A DNA stretch of 64,000 nt from Demequina lutea (GTDB taxonomy: Bacteria; Actinomycetota; Actinomycetes; Actinomycetales; Demequinaceae), in assembly GCF_013409005.1 (NCBI RefSeq), contig NZ_JACBZO010000001.1, forward strand, positions 2,294,001 to 2,358,000, written 5' to 3'. The notes below the pieces were generated by a model. That model ran no database searches. It saw nothing but the letters and a program-made list of their open reading frames with translations, and was not told the DNA's origin. This document shows positions 28,263 to 41,472 of the stretch, in pieces (position 1 is the first letter of the stretch; each line of letters starts with the position of its first letter). Position numbers and translations under genes: made by a program.

Positions 28263-28673
28263 GTGACAGAGGAACGCGATAGGAACGCTTTCGAGTTGGC
28301 GGCGCGCCTCGACAGGCTTCGCGACTCAGAGAACGCAAAGGCCGCCGTTCTCATCCAGGGCTTCGCTCGCGACGCTCACGCTGCGGGGATCCTTCCGGAG
28401 CGGCTCTCTGCGCGCCCCTACTCGGGCCGCTCGATGATGCGCACCAACATCACCGGTTGGTACATCAAGAGGGACCACAGCGTCGGGATCAGCGTCGATG
28501 GACACTTCTATTTGCTCCACGCTCCGGGTGGAATCAAGGAGCGCCTCAGGGGCGTGACTCTGGAGCCCTCGCCTGCGCCCCTGGAGATCGGCAGGGGCGC
28601 TAGGGACGGGGAATCGATGCCGTTGACCGAGTCCCTTGCGAAGCGGCTCGCGGCAGGCAACGGCGGCTACTAG
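28263..28673 (+). CDS. unknown 136-residue protein behind the coiled-coil gene
   Basis: GTG 28263 starts 18 bp after the coiled-coil gene, so the two are probably one transcript. The N-terminal half is helical (AFELAARLDRLRDSENAKAAVLIQGF), the middle contains NITGWYIKRDHSVGISVDGHFYLLH, which looks like a beta-sheet, and the C-terminus is unstructured. I do not recognise a family. Third-position G/C bias supports it as real. It could be an accessory of the scaffold protein; that is inference from position only. Confidence 0.75.
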   Translation: MTEERDRNAFELAARLDRLRDSENAKAAVLIQGFARDAHAAGILPERLSARPYSGRSMMRTNITGWYIKRDHSVGISVDGHFYLLHAPGGIKERLRGVTLEPSPAPLEIGRGARDGESMPLTESLAKRLAAGNGGY

Positions 28674-28684
28674 TCCGGCTCGCG

Positions 28685-29446
28685 CTACTCGTTGGCCGCC
28701 GTCGCCAGCGCGCCGATGAGGCGCGCAACCGCCTCGGGAGCCTCCATGGCCAGCAGATGGCCTGCGGCGCCGATGCGCGTGAGTTCGACGCCGAGCGCGT
28801 CGGCCATCGCCGCGGCATCGTCGTCCGATGTGAGGCCGTCCTGGTCACCCCTCGCAACGAACGCGGGCACGTCGGCGCCGCGCAGAACCTCGAGCCGGGA
28901 CGGACGTGAGGCCATGGCCAATTGACACCAGGCAACGCCTTCGCCTCGCTGGCGCGCCACGTTGGCCGACGTCGAGTGCACAAGCGACTCTCTCTCGCCG
29001 CTGAAGGCCCCCAGGAGCCCGCGAGCGGTGTCCTCGGGGTCCACTAGGCCATCGTGCGCCATCGCCGCCGTGGCGGCCTCGAGGCGCCGCGCCTTGGTTG
29101 CGTCGGAATCGGCGACGGCTCGCGTAGCGAGCAACCCGATCCCTGCCACGGCATCGGGGTGCCTCTCGAGAATCGCCATGGCGACGTAGCCACCCATCGA
29201 GCAGCCAACCCACAACGCATCTACCGATCCGGTCGCCTCACGCATGGCCGCGACTGCCGCATCGGCGATGAGTTCGAGTGAGGGGTCCTCTTCAGTCGCG
29301 GGCATCTCGCCGATCCCGGGCGGGTCGAACGTGATGATGTCGCCGACGGGCGCATCGAGGACCGCCAGCAGTGGCTCCCACTGCTCACTATCGAGAGGGA
29401 ACGCGTTGAGGAAGACGAGCGGGACGTTCGCGCTTCGTGCGGTCAT
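28685..29446 (-). CDS. alpha/beta hydrolase
   Basis: 253 residues. The nucleophile elbow is GCSMGG (Ser near residue 98), the oxyanion region NAFPLDSEQW lies near the start, the acid is probably in ARGDQDGL, and the histidine in AAGHLLAMEAPE. This is the full alpha/beta-hydrolase triad; substrates of such RsbQ/haloperoxidase-like enzymes cannot be predicted. ATG 29446 was chosen for its ATGA overlap with the preceding hydrolase gene, with which it forms an operon. Confidence 0.9.
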   Translation of the reverse strand: MTARSANVPLVFLNAFPLDSEQWEPLLAVLDAPVGDIITFDPPGIGEMPATEEDPSLELIADAAVAAMREATGSVDALWVGCSMGGYVAMAILERHPDAVAGIGLLATRAVADSDATKARRLEAATAAMAHDGLVDPEDTARGLLGAFSGERESLVHSTSANVARQRGEGVAWCQLAMASRPSRLEVLRGADVPAFVARGDQDGLTSDDDAAAMADALGVELTRIGAAGHLLAMEAPEAVARLIGALATAANE

Positions 29447-30192
29447 GAGGGGCCTCCAAGGGCCGTGACAAACTCGGTGGGCACGGTCGTGGGAAGTGGC
29501 CCCGCACCCGGAGCCACGGCGTCGACGATGTAGTCCAGAACAATTCTGACGTACTTCTCCCCCACCCACAGGTGCTTGGCTCCAGGGACCGCAATCACGC
29601 GAGCTCCGGTGAGCGGCGCGAACGCGGGAACGGCAAGCTCAGGCGGCAGATAGTCGTCGTACTCGGGAACAAGAACCGTGACGGGCTTGCCGCTCCTCGC
29701 CCAGCCTTCGAGGTTGGGCGCGGTGGCGCGGCTCAGTGGTGGGGACAGGAGGACCGCGCCCTCGACTTCCATCTCCGCGCCGTACATCAGCGCGAGCTCG
29801 GTCCCGAAGCTCCACCCGAGGAGCCAACGGTGGGGCAATCCCCTGTCAACCGCAAAGCTCACCGCAGCCCGCACATCGGCGGCTTCGCCCACTCCCTCGT
29901 CGAACTGGCCCTCAGACGTTCCGCGCGGAGAGGACGTGCCGCGCGTATTGAATCGCAACACGGCGATGTCGGCGAGCGCGGGAAGGCGCCATGCGGCCTT
30001 GCGCAAGACGTGCGAGTCCATGAATCCGCCGTGGGTGGGCAGCGGGTGCAAGGTGATCAGGGTGGCGGCGATGCGACCGGAAGCGGGAAGAGCGAGCTCT
30101 CCTACCAAGGTGAGTCCATCCTCAGTGACGATCTCGATCTCTTCGCGATGCGCGGGTAGCACCGTCATGGCACCGATCTCGGTGTCAGCCAC
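29443..30192 (-). CDS. alpha/beta hydrolase, dienelactone-hydrolase-like
   Basis: 249 residues starting at GTG 30192, four bases after GGGAGG. The elbow is GWSFGT (Ser near residue 119) and the C-terminal histidine lies in PGAKHLWVGE, a layout found in short serine hydrolases of the YdeN/CocE-like group (ITLHPLPTHGGFMDSHVL at the oxyanion side). Cytoplasmic, no signal peptide. Its start overlaps the stop of the zinc-ribbon gene by eight bases. Substrate unknown. Confidence 0.88.
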   Translation of the reverse strand: MADTEIGAMTVLPAHREEIEIVTEDGLTLVGELALPASGRIAATLITLHPLPTHGGFMDSHVLRKAAWRLPALADIAVLRFNTRGTSSPRGTSEGQFDEGVGEAADVRAAVSFAVDRGLPHRWLLGWSFGTELALMYGAEMEVEGAVLLSPPLSRATAPNLEGWARSGKPVTVLVPEYDDYLPPELAVPAFAPLTGARVIAVPGAKHLWVGEKYVRIVLDYIVDAVAPGAGPLPTTVPTEFVTALGGPS

Positions 30193-30496
30193 GTTGCCTC
30201 CCAAAGGTTTCCCAGCAGTTCCTGTGCCAGTGTCGCCGCTCGTCACTCGCGACCTCTGCACCAAAGATCCCGTCCGCAGCCCAGGCCACGACGTGTTGCA
30301 GACTGCCGGGGATGTCGCGGCCGCAAGCGGGACAGGTATAGACCTTTTCGGAAGGCCGCGGCACCGCAACGAGGTATTCCTCGCCACCCGGACCGGTCTC
30401 CCGGCGTGCCCCGAAACTGCCTTGGACCCTGTCCAGATCAAGTTCCTGATGCGGTTGCCCGTAGGGGCGCTTGGTGGAGCGTCTCTTCGAGGGCAT
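30185..30496 (-). CDS. small zinc-ribbon-like protein
   Basis: 103 residues. A very basic N-terminus (PSKRRSTKRP) precedes a metal-binding pattern CPACGRDI...H, then HWHRNCW, so one CXXC plus His and Cys could hold a zinc ion. Homologues in actinobacteria often carry the vague name ATP/GTP-binding protein; no nucleotide motif is visible. It is the first gene of a three-gene overlapping run with two alpha/beta hydrolases. It may bind nucleic acid, which is a guess from charge and zinc ribbon. Confidence 0.75.
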   Translation of the reverse strand: MPSKRRSTKRPYGQPHQELDLDRVQGSFGARRETGPGGEEYLVAVPRPSEKVYTCPACGRDIPGSLQHVVAWAADGIFGAEVASDERRHWHRNCWETFGRQRG

Positions 30497-30550
30497 GGTT
30501 CGAGTCTACGAAAGGTGTCGGCACGCGCTGACCGCTTGTGGGGGAAAAGG

Positions 30551-30592
30551 CGCCGGCGCCGCGCCCGAGGGGGGGGTGGGTGCGGCGCCGGA
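30551..30592 (-). terminator. hairpin downstream of the GH1 gene
   Basis: Inverted repeat CCGGCGCCGC (30553-30562) and GCGGCGCCGG (30582-30591), a 10-bp GC-only stem with a 19-base loop. On the minus strand it lies immediately after the glucosidase stop and is followed by CGCCTTTTCCCC, a short T run. Confidence 0.6.
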
Positions 30593-30595
30593 CAT

Positions 30596-32041
30596 TTAAT
30601 AGACCCGTGGGGGCGTCTCTGGTAGCAACTCTACCCCCACAACGGGGGTAAGTGCACGGTTTGCAATGGTCTCGGCGTACCAATACGCGGAATCCTTCCA
30701 AGTCCGGGCCTGAGTGTTGTAGTCAACCCTCAATAGACCGAAGCGCTTGGAGTATCCGTAGGCCCATTCGAAGTTGTCCATGAGGCTCCACGCCATATAG
30801 CCGCGGATGTCGGCACCCTCCGCAACGGCAAGTAGGAGCGCCTCCATGTGGTCGTGGAGATAGGTGTAGCGGTCTGCGTCACGGATGCGTCCGTCCTCGC
30901 TGACCTCGTCCTGCCACGATGCGCCATTCTCGGTGACGATGATGGGGAGCCCAAACTCTCGGTGCATGCGCATGAGGTGCGCGTGGAATCCGCTGGGGTC
31001 GACGTTCCAGTTCATCGTGGTGCGCTTGCCAATGAGCGGCATGAACTCGACGTCGTCAGCCCCAGGCCAACAGCGGTGGATCGTGGACTTGTGACCGTCT
31101 TCTCCCGAATTGCTCGGCGGACCCGCGTGGTGCCTGACGATGTGGCTCGAGTAGTAGTTGACGCCGACGAGGTCGAGAGTGCCCTTGATCGCGTCGAGGT
31201 CGCCGTCCTGCACGAAAGACCAGTCGGTGAGATCCGACGTGAAGGCCATGAGATCCGCGGGGTACTCGCCCACCGTGAACGGGTCGATGAAGATGCGGTT
31301 AGCCAGTGCGTCGATCTTCTCCGACGCCTCGACGTCGCGGGGGTCCGCCGGGTTCCACGGACGAGGCAGGTGAGAGTTGAGCACGATGCTGACCTTCGCG
31401 TCGGGCTTGACCTCCTTGATCGCCGCGTAGGCCAGGCCATGTGCAAGGTTCAGGTGGTGTGCCGCCGCGAGCGATACCGCGGGTTCGCTGCGGCCGGGCG
31501 CGTGGGCTCCAGACGAGTATCCGAGGAAGGCGGTGCACCACGGCTCGTTGAAGGTCGTCCAGTAGGTGACGCGGTCCTTGAATTCCTCGACGGTGCGGCG
31601 CGCGTACTCGACAAAACGATCGACCGTCGCACGCTCGGGCCAGCCTCCCAGGTCTTCGAGCGGCTGGGGAAGGTCCCAGTGGTACAGCGTCACCAGGGGC
31701 TCAATGCCATGCTTCTCGAGCTCGTCGAGGATGCGGTGGTAAAAGGCAAAACCCTCGTCGTTGAATTCCCCATCACCCGTGGGGCGAATGCGAGGCCACG
31801 CCATCGAGAACCGGTACGCGGTCAGGCCCAGATCGGCCATCGCCTGAATGTCGTCGACGTAGCGGTGGAAGTGGTCGCATGCCACGTCGCCGGTGTCGCC
31901 CTCAAACGTGAGACCGGGAGTGTGCGAGAACGTGTCCCAGATGCTCGGGAGCCTGCCGCCCTCGGCCACCCCGCCTTCGATTTGGTAGGACGCGGTTGAG
32001 GCGCCAAAGAGGAAGCCGTCCGGGAACTGAGAAGAGGTCAT
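30596..32041 (-). CDS. GH1 family beta-glucosidase
   Basis: 481 residues, a complete GH1 barrel. It opens FPDGFLFGASTASYQIEGG, has the acid/base Glu166 in TFNEPW and the nucleophile Glu371 in IVTENG, and closes with the WSLMDNFEWAYGY substrate loop. No signal peptide, so it cleaves imported beta-glucosides such as cellobiose in the cytoplasm. A LacI-type palindrome lies 15 bp before its ATG. The CebR-like importer at 4.6-7.9 kb is a plausible supplier, but its operator sequence differs, so joint control is unproven. Confidence 0.95.
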   Translation of the reverse strand: MTSSQFPDGFLFGASTASYQIEGGVAEGGRLPSIWDTFSHTPGLTFEGDTGDVACDHFHRYVDDIQAMADLGLTAYRFSMAWPRIRPTGDGEFNDEGFAFYHRILDELEKHGIEPLVTLYHWDLPQPLEDLGGWPERATVDRFVEYARRTVEEFKDRVTYWTTFNEPWCTAFLGYSSGAHAPGRSEPAVSLAAAHHLNLAHGLAYAAIKEVKPDAKVSIVLNSHLPRPWNPADPRDVEASEKIDALANRIFIDPFTVGEYPADLMAFTSDLTDWSFVQDGDLDAIKGTLDLVGVNYYSSHIVRHHAGPPSNSGEDGHKSTIHRCWPGADDVEFMPLIGKRTTMNWNVDPSGFHAHLMRMHREFGLPIIVTENGASWQDEVSEDGRIRDADRYTYLHDHMEALLLAVAEGADIRGYMAWSLMDNFEWAYGYSKRFGLLRVDYNTQARTWKDSAYWYAETIANRALTPVVGVELLPETPPRVY

Positions 32042-32055
32042 GGCGGAGAGTCTAC

Positions 32056-32067
32056 CGAAACGTTTCG
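32056..32067. promoter_or_regulatory. LacI-family operator before the glucosidase
   Basis: Perfect 12-bp palindrome CGAAACGTTTCG, ending 15 bp from the glucosidase ATG. The AACGTT centre with flanking C/G is typical of LacI-family sites. It differs from the AGAGCGCTCT operators at 8 kb, so a different LacI protein, not encoded in this window, is expected to bind. Confidence 0.65.
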
Positions 32068-32106
32068 ATTCCGGTGTCCGCTCGCGGTTGGGCGCCTGGG
32101 CGATCC

Positions 32107-32802
32107 CTAAAACAGTCTGGTGTGGGCGTTGTCGATGCCACGCATCGCGTCGTAATCGAGCACAAGGCAACGGATGCCCCTGTCCTCGGCAAGCACCCTT
32201 GCTTGGGGCTTGATCTCTTGGGCCGCGAACACGCCGACCACGGGAGATAGGAGCGGGTCCCTGTTCAGCAACTCCAGATAGCGAGTGAGCTGCTCGACTC
32301 CGTCGATGTCGCCCCTGCGCTTGATCTCCACGGCGACGGCCCTGCCGATCGCGTCCCTCGCCAAAATGTCGACGGGGCCGATCGCCGTAGGGTACTCCCT
32401 GCGCACGAGCGTGTGGCCCGCACCCAGCACGACAATCTGTTCCGCCATGAGCGCCTGCAGGTGAGCCTCGACGCCATCCTTCACGAGGCCAGGGTCGACC
32501 CCGAGTTCGTGCTCGGTGTCGGCAAACACCTCGTAGAGATCGATCTCCAAGCGGTCGTCCGTCTTGTCGTGCTGAACGACCCACCGCTCCACTACACCCA
32601 CGCCGTCGGCGTCGTCCACGTCGCCGACGACGCGCGTCGTGCACGGAGGGCTCATCCAGTTGAGCGGCTTGTACGAGCCGCCGTCTGAGTGCAGGAGCAC
32701 CGAGCCATCGGCCTTGACCATGATGGCCCTGGTCGCGGTCGGCAGGTGCGCGTTGAGCCGGCCCGAGTATCGGGCGGAGCAACGCGCGATGACGACCCGC
32801 AC
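32107..32802 (-). CDS. nucS: mismatch-specific endonuclease NucS
   Basis: 231 residues. NucS (EndoMS) cuts both strands at mismatches and provides the non-canonical mismatch repair of actinobacteria that lack MutS/MutL. The N-terminal dimerisation domain begins [14 protein letters not shown], and the C-terminal RecB-like nuclease carries the metal motif GPVDILARD then [20 protein letters not shown]. It lies 11 bp after atpC, the arrangement also found in mycobacteria. Confidence 0.96.
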   Translation of the reverse strand: MRVVIARCSARYSGRLNAHLPTATRAIMVKADGSVLLHSDGGSYKPLNWMSPPCTTRVVGDVDDADGVGVVERWVVQHDKTDDRLEIDLYEVFADTEHELGVDPGLVKDGVEAHLQALMAEQIVVLGAGHTLVRREYPTAIGPVDILARDAIGRAVAVEIKRRGDIDGVEQLTRYLELLNRDPLLSPVVGVFAAQEIKPQARVLAEDRGIRCLVLDYDAMRGIDNAHTRLF

Positions 32803-32813
32803 GGCGCGGTGCG

Positions 32814-33071
32814 CTAAGCGGTCGCGACGGGTTCGGCCACGATCGTGACGACGTCGTGGTCAAACGAGATGAATCCGCTCAGGACGTCGATGAAGAGGTC
32901 TTCGCCACCCAGCTCGACGACCTTGATACGCCCAGCCGCGAGCACCGAAAGGATCGGCTCGTGACCCGGCAGCAGCCCGATCGAACCCTCGACGCTCGGC
33001 GCGCTGACGAACGACGCCTCACCGACCCACAGCGTGCGGTCGGGGGCGACGATGTCGACGGACAGCGCCAT
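32814..33071 (-). CDS. atpC: ATP synthase epsilon subunit, short form
   Basis: 85 residues covering only the N-terminal beta-sandwich ([18 protein letters not shown] ... [18 protein letters not shown]). The C-terminal helical hairpin that inhibits ATP hydrolysis in the roughly 135-residue E. coli subunit is missing, as in several actinobacteria. It follows atpD by 3 bp. Confidence 0.95.
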   Translation of the reverse strand: MALSVDIVAPDRTLWVGEASFVSAPSVEGSIGLLPGHEPILSVLAAGRIKVVELGGEDLFIDVLSGFISFDHDVVTIVAEPVATA

Positions 33072-33074
33072 AAA

Positions 33075-35512
<2,438 letters not shown>

Positions 35513-35515
35513 GGC

Positions 35516-37165
35516 TTACTTCTTCGCGGACTTCGCTGAACGCTGGGCGACGATCTGTGCCTGTTCAACCTCGGCGTCGCCACCGCCCTCAATCGCCGTG
35601 TCGGTGGTGAGTGCGGCGTTCGCGGAGGTGAGGAACGTCGTCACGAAGCTGTCGACCGACGTGTGGAGTTCGGCCTCATCTTCTTCAGACAACTTGCCTG
35701 TTCCGGCAATGTGGTCGAGTACCTTGGTCGACTGGCGCAAGTGGTCGAGCATCTCGCGCTCAAACCGCAACACGTCACCGAGCTCGATCTTGTCGAGCTT
35801 GCCTTTGGTACCGGCCCAGATCGAGACCACTTGGTCCTCAATGGGGTACGGCGAGTACTGGGGCTGCTTGAGGAGCTCCATGAGACGAGCACCACGAGTC
35901 AACTGCTGGCGGCTGGCCGCATCGAGGTCGGATGCGAACATCGCGAAGGCCTCGAGCGAACGGTACTGAGCCAGGTCGATCTTGAGCGTTCCCGAGACCT
36001 GCTTCATGGCCTTGATCTGGGCCGAACCACCCACGCGGGATACCGAGATACCCACGTCGACCGCGGGGCGCTGGTTGGCGTTGAAGAGGTCCGACTGCAA
36101 GAAGATCTGGCCGTCGGTGATCGAGATGACGTTGGTGGGAATGTACGCCGACACGTCGTTCGCCTTGGTCTCGATCACCGGAAGACCGGTCATCGAGCCA
36201 GCGCCCAAGTCGTCCGACAGCTTCGCACAACGCTCGAGCAGGCGGGAGTGGAGATAGAACACGTCGCCCGGGTATGCCTCGCGGCCCGGCGGGCGGCGCA
36301 GTAGGAGCGACACCGCACGATATGCCTCGGCCTGCTTCGACAGGTCGTCAAACACGATGAGAACGTGCTTGCCGTCGTACATCCAGTGCTGGCCGATAGC
36401 CGAGCCGGTGTAAGGGGCGAGGTACTTGAAGCCTGCGGGGTCCGATGCTGGCGAGGCGACGATCGTCGTGTACTCGAGGGCGCCTGCCTCCTCGAGCGCT
36501 CCGCGAACGGCCGCGATCGTCGAGCCCTTCTGACCGATGGCCACATAGATGCAACGCACCTGCTTGGTGGGGTCGCCCGTTTCCCAGTTGGTCTTCTGGT
36601 TGATGATCGTGTCGATCGCGATCGCGGTCTTACCCGTCTGGCGGTCGCCGATGATCAACTGGCGCTGGCCGCGGCCGATCGGGATCATGGCGTCGATCGC
36701 CTTGAGACCCGTCTGGAGCGGCTCGTGCACGGACTTGCGGAACATCACGCCGGGCGCCTGGAGTTCGAGCGCGCGCCGGCCCGTGGTGACCAACTCGCCG
36801 AGACCATCGATCGGGGTGCCAAGCGGGTCAACCACGCGACCCAAGTAGCCGTCACCCACCTTGACCGACAAGACCTCACCTGTGCGATACACAGGCTGGC
36901 CCTCTTCAACCCCGGTGAACTCACCGAGGACCACGACGCCGATGTGGCTCACATCGAGGTTGAGCGCGAGGCCCAACGTGCCGTCCTCAAAGCGCAAGAG
37001 CTCGTTCGCCATGACACCAGGCATGCCCTCGACCTGAGCGATGCCGTCGCCCGCGAGCGTGACAGTGCCAACCTGCTCGGAAATGGCGCCCTTGGGCTCA
37101 TACGACTTCACATGAGCGTCGAGGGCGGCCCTGATTTCATCGGGGCTGATCGTCAACTCGGCCAT
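35516..37165 (-). CDS. atpA: ATP synthase F1 alpha subunit
   Basis: 549 residues, the regulatory nucleotide-binding subunit. Walker A is [11 protein letters not shown], and the arginine-finger region is seen in [12 protein letters not shown] followed by [15 protein letters not shown] 37165 gives [15 protein letters not shown], the usual start; upstream in-frame residues are not coding-like. It lies 52 bp after atpH. Confidence 0.98.
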   Translation of the reverse strand: MAELTISPDEIRAALDAHVKSYEPKGAISEQVGTVTLAGDGIAQVEGMPGVMANELLRFEDGTLGLALNLDVSHIGVVVLGEFTGVEEGQPVYRTGEVLSVKVGDGYLGRVVDPLGTPIDGLGELVTTGRRALELQAPGVMFRKSVHEPLQTGLKAIDAMIPIGRGQRQLIIGDRQTGKTAIAIDTIINQKTNWETGDPTKQVRCIYVAIGQKGSTIAAVRGALEEAGALEYTTIVASPASDPAGFKYLAPYTGSAIGQHWMYDGKHVLIVFDDLSKQAEAYRAVSLLLRRPPGREAYPGDVFYLHSRLLERCAKLSDDLGAGSMTGLPVIETKANDVSAYIPTNVISITDGQIFLQSDLFNANQRPAVDVGISVSRVGGSAQIKAMKQVSGTLKIDLAQYRSLEAFAMFASDLDAASRQQLTRGARLMELLKQPQYSPYPIEDQVVSIWAGTKGKLDKIELGDVLRFEREMLDHLRQSTKVLDHIAGTGKLSEEDEAELHTSVDSFVTTFLTSANAALTTDTAIEGGGDAEVEQAQIVAQRSAKSAKK

Positions 37166-37217
37166 TCTTGTCTCTCCTGTCGATGCCGCGCTAGGCGCGA
37201 GCGTCATACGTCGGCGG

Positions 37218-38030
37218 TCAGCCGACAAGTCGTCGTCGTGCGTCGGCCAGGCGGGAGACGACGGTGCCGTCAACCACCTCGGAGCCAACCTGGATCTTGA
37301 TTCCGCCAAGCACCTCAGGGTCAACGGCGACGTTGACCTGCATGTCGTGGCCGTACGCATCCTTGAGAATCGATGCCAAACGCGTCCGTTGCGCCGCACT
37401 CAAGTCCACGGCTGCGGTCACACTCACCACCATGAGGGCACGTCGTTCGGCCGCGGCCTTTACAAGGCCACGCACCGCGCCGAGGAGTCTCGCTCCGCGC
37501 GGAGCACTCACCTTGCGGGCCACGAGCGCGTAGGTCACTGCGTGGACCTTGCCCTGGAGCACGTCTCGGAGAACGCCCACACGACCCTCACCAAGCGCCG
37601 CACGGTCACCGAGCGCACTCAGCAGACTGCGATGAGCCACCAGCTCACGCTCGACCAGGAACAACTCCTCCTCGACCGTGGACAGGACGCCCAATGACTG
37701 GGCACTCGCCAGCAAGGCAAGGACGCCCGCATCCTCGAGGGACGTGCTCAGGTCGGCTCCGGCGGCCCATCGGGCAGTCACGAGGTCCGAAATGACGGTC
37801 ACGACTCGCGGGTCGTACTTGGCGAACAGGGACGAGGCCAGGTCGGCCTTGTCCGAGGCGTCACGCGCTGGGTCGGTGAAGGCGCGAAGCAGAGAGCCGG
37901 ATCGATCGAGCGCATCGACCGCCGCGAACAACTCGTCGGCGAGGCGCACTCCCTCCTTGCCCGCGGCCGATGCCACGGGGTCGAAGGCACGAAGCACCTT
38001 GTCTCGCGCTAACTGACTCGACCCTCTCAT
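37218..38030 (-). CDS. atpH: ATP synthase delta subunit
   Basis: 270 residues, the stator cap joining the b subunit to F1. It is longer than the 180-residue E. coli subunit, as usual in actinobacteria. The conserved C-terminal part reads [31 protein letters not shown]. It begins 3 bp after the atpF stop. Confidence 0.95.
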   Translation of the reverse strand: MRGSSQLARDKVLRAFDPVASAAGKEGVRLADELFAAVDALDRSGSLLRAFTDPARDASDKADLASSLFAKYDPRVVTVISDLVTARWAAGADLSTSLEDAGVLALLASAQSLGVLSTVEEELFLVERELVAHRSLLSALGDRAALGEGRVGVLRDVLQGKVHAVTYALVARKVSAPRGARLLGAVRGLVKAAAERRALMVVSVTAAVDLSAAQRTRLASILKDAYGHDMQVNVAVDPEVLGGIKIQVGSEVVDGTVVSRLADARRRLVG

Positions 38031-38033
38031 GTG

Positions 38034-39671
<1,638 letters not shown>

Positions 39672-39753
39672 AGGCCAGATAGGCAGCACAAACACTCCGG
39701 GGGCTGGGGCCCCGGGTGCACGCCACGGGGCCAAGACGGTTCAGGATAGGATC

Positions 39754-41472
39754 TTAGCGTACCTCATGGTCCCGGGTCGCCGGGTCTTGATGGTCCCGGG
39801 CCGCCGGGTCTTGATGGTCCCGGGCCGCCGTCTCCGGACGGACGTAAGGAATGCGTGCTTTGACCACCGCGACGATGTCGATAATGAGCGCCGCCACGGT
39901 CCCACCGAGCAGCACCGCACCGAACAGGGGCTTCAGGAGCCAGTCTTGATGCTGAGCCGCGATCACCGCGGCCAAAACCAGGATGAACTTCAGCAACCAG
40001 GTGCCCACCACCCAGGTGACGAAGGCCATCGGTCCTCGACGCGCACCCTGCCAGGCGGCGATCTGGGTGGTCAGGCTGAACACGGCCGCGACCACCACAG
40101 CCGCCACCGCGCTGACCGCTCCGCGACGTCCGTCGATGACCGCGCCGAGCACGACTCCCACCACCGCGATGATCGCCAACGCGACCGCCGACCATCTCGC
40201 GGCGGTCCGGTAGACCAGCGCATCCTCATGCATTGAAGCCTCCTGGGCGGTGGGTGTCCCCGCCTCCGTGTCGATGCGTGGCTCGGCTCCGCGGACGGGT
40301 GCCTGCGAAGTCCGGGTGTGCGTCTCCAGGGTCACCCTGCGTATGGGCTCAGATGCTACCCCGACGCCACGCCATATGTACCACGCCAGGCGTCTGAACG
40401 CCGGGAAGAACGTGGTCACCGTGGCGACGAGGAAACCGGCCACGAGTAGCCCAACCGAGTACCGGGGCTGCAGAAACACCATCGACACGGTTCCGAAGGC
40501 GAGAACAGCGGTCCACAGCCACAACACCGCGACGGCCCAACGGTGTGAGTGCCCAAACCGCAGAAGGCGGTGGTGAAGGTGATGGGCATCCGGCTTGAAG
40601 GGCGACTGTCCCTTCCCGAGTCTGCGAATGAACGCCAGCGCCATATCGATCAGTGGCACGGCGATCACGGCGAGCGGCAAGAGGATCGGCAAGAACGCGG
40701 GAATCTGCTCGCGTCTGCCCAACACGGCGGTATCAATCTGGCCGGTCACGGTGATGGCCGCCGCGGCGAAGACGAGCCCCAACACCATCGACCCCGAGTC
40801 ACCCATGAAGATGCGCGCTGGGTGGACGTTGTGCGGGAGAAAGCCGAGACATGCACCGACCATCACGGCCGTCATGACGGTGGCGAGCGACGAATAGTCG
40901 CCCGGCGAGGCACCCCGCGCAAGGAAATACGTGTAGACCATGAAAGCGGTGCCGCCAATGGCGACCACTCCGGCTGCGAGCCCGTCAAGGCCGTCAACAA
41001 AGTTGACGGCATTAATGGCCACAACGACCACGACCACCGTTGCGATGAGAGACAGGTAGCTGTCGCCAATGGTGCGCCCGCCAATCGGCAGGGCGACGAG
41101 TTGGACTCCTCCCCACGCCATCAGCAGCGCGGCGAGGATCTGGCCCGCGAGTTTTGCCATCCAGTCGAGGTCCCAGATGTCGTCGGCAACCCCCACCGCG
41201 CACACCAGTGCGGCACCACCGAGAACCGCCCACGCACCATGCGAATTCTCAAAGACCCTGTTCAGAAAGGGAATCGTCGACGCCACGCCAAGCCCGGCGG
41301 CGAGGCCAAGGAAGACAGCAACCCCTCCAAGTCTCGCGGTCGGCACCACGTGAACATCGCGAGCACGCACGGCCGTCACCGCGCCGACGCGAATGGCGAT
41401 GTGCCTCATCACGGGGGTCGCCACGTAGGTCACGAGGGCCGAGATGACGAGAAGCGCGAGGTATACCTTCAC
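39754..41472 (-). CDS. wecA: WecA-type phosphoglycosyltransferase fused in frame to AtpI-like protein
   Basis: 572 residues in one uninterrupted frame. Residues 1-413 are a complete undecaprenyl-phosphate GlcNAc-1-phosphate transferase: DDIWDLD, NFVDGLDGLAAG, FMGDSGS and the HLHHRLLRFGHSH motif, with about eleven membrane spans. It starts a cell-wall glycan on undecaprenyl phosphate. Residues 414-572 are the four-span AtpI-like protein that elsewhere is a separate gene between wecA and atpB and helps F0 assembly. No stop separates them. A perfect AGGAGG with five-base spacing precedes the Met414 codon, so AtpI may also be made alone. The GTG start overlaps the Sua5 stop. Confidence 0.9.
   Translation of the reverse strand: MKVYLALLVISALVTYVATPVMRHIAIRVGAVTAVRARDVHVVPTARLGGVAVFLGLAAGLGVASTIPFLNRVFENSHGAWAVLGGAALVCAVGVADDIWDLDWMAKLAGQILAALLMAWGGVQLVALPIGGRTIGDSYLSLIATVVVVVVAINAVNFVDGLDGLAAGVVAIGGTAFMVYTYFLARGASPGDYSSLATVMTAVMVGACLGFLPHNVHPARIFMGDSGSMVLGLVFAAAAITVTGQIDTAVLGRREQIPAFLPILLPLAVIAVPLIDMALAFIRRLGKGQSPFKPDAHHLHHRLLRFGHSHRWAVAVLWLWTAVLAFGTVSMVFLQPRYSVGLLVAGFLVATVTTFFPAFRRLAWYIWRGVGVASEPIRRVTLETHTRTSQAPVRGAEPRIDTEAGTPTAQEASMHEDALVYRTAARWSAVALAIIAVVGVVLGAVIDGRRGAVSAVAAVVVAAVFSLTTQIAAWQGARRGPMAFVTWVVGTWLLKFILVLAAVIAAQHQDWLLKPLFGAVLLGGTVAALIIDIVAVVKARIPYVRPETAARDHQDPAARDHQDPATRDHEVR
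39765..39832 (-). repeat. 24-bp tandem repeat at the 3' end of the fused frame
   Basis: About 2.8 copies of a 24-bp unit containing TGGTCCCGGGCCGCCGGGTC (plus strand). Translated on the minus strand it gives the tail (A)RDHQDPAARDHQDPATRDHE, an eight-residue repeat. It lengthens the hydrophilic C-terminus of the AtpI-like part. Confidence 0.85.
40239..40244 (-). promoter_or_regulatory. internal Shine-Dalgarno before the AtpI-like part
   Basis: AGGAGG on the minus strand, five bases before an in-frame ATG (40231-40233) inside the fused frame. A perfect ribosome site here supports independent initiation of the 159-residue AtpI-like protein (39754-40233). Confidence 0.75.
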
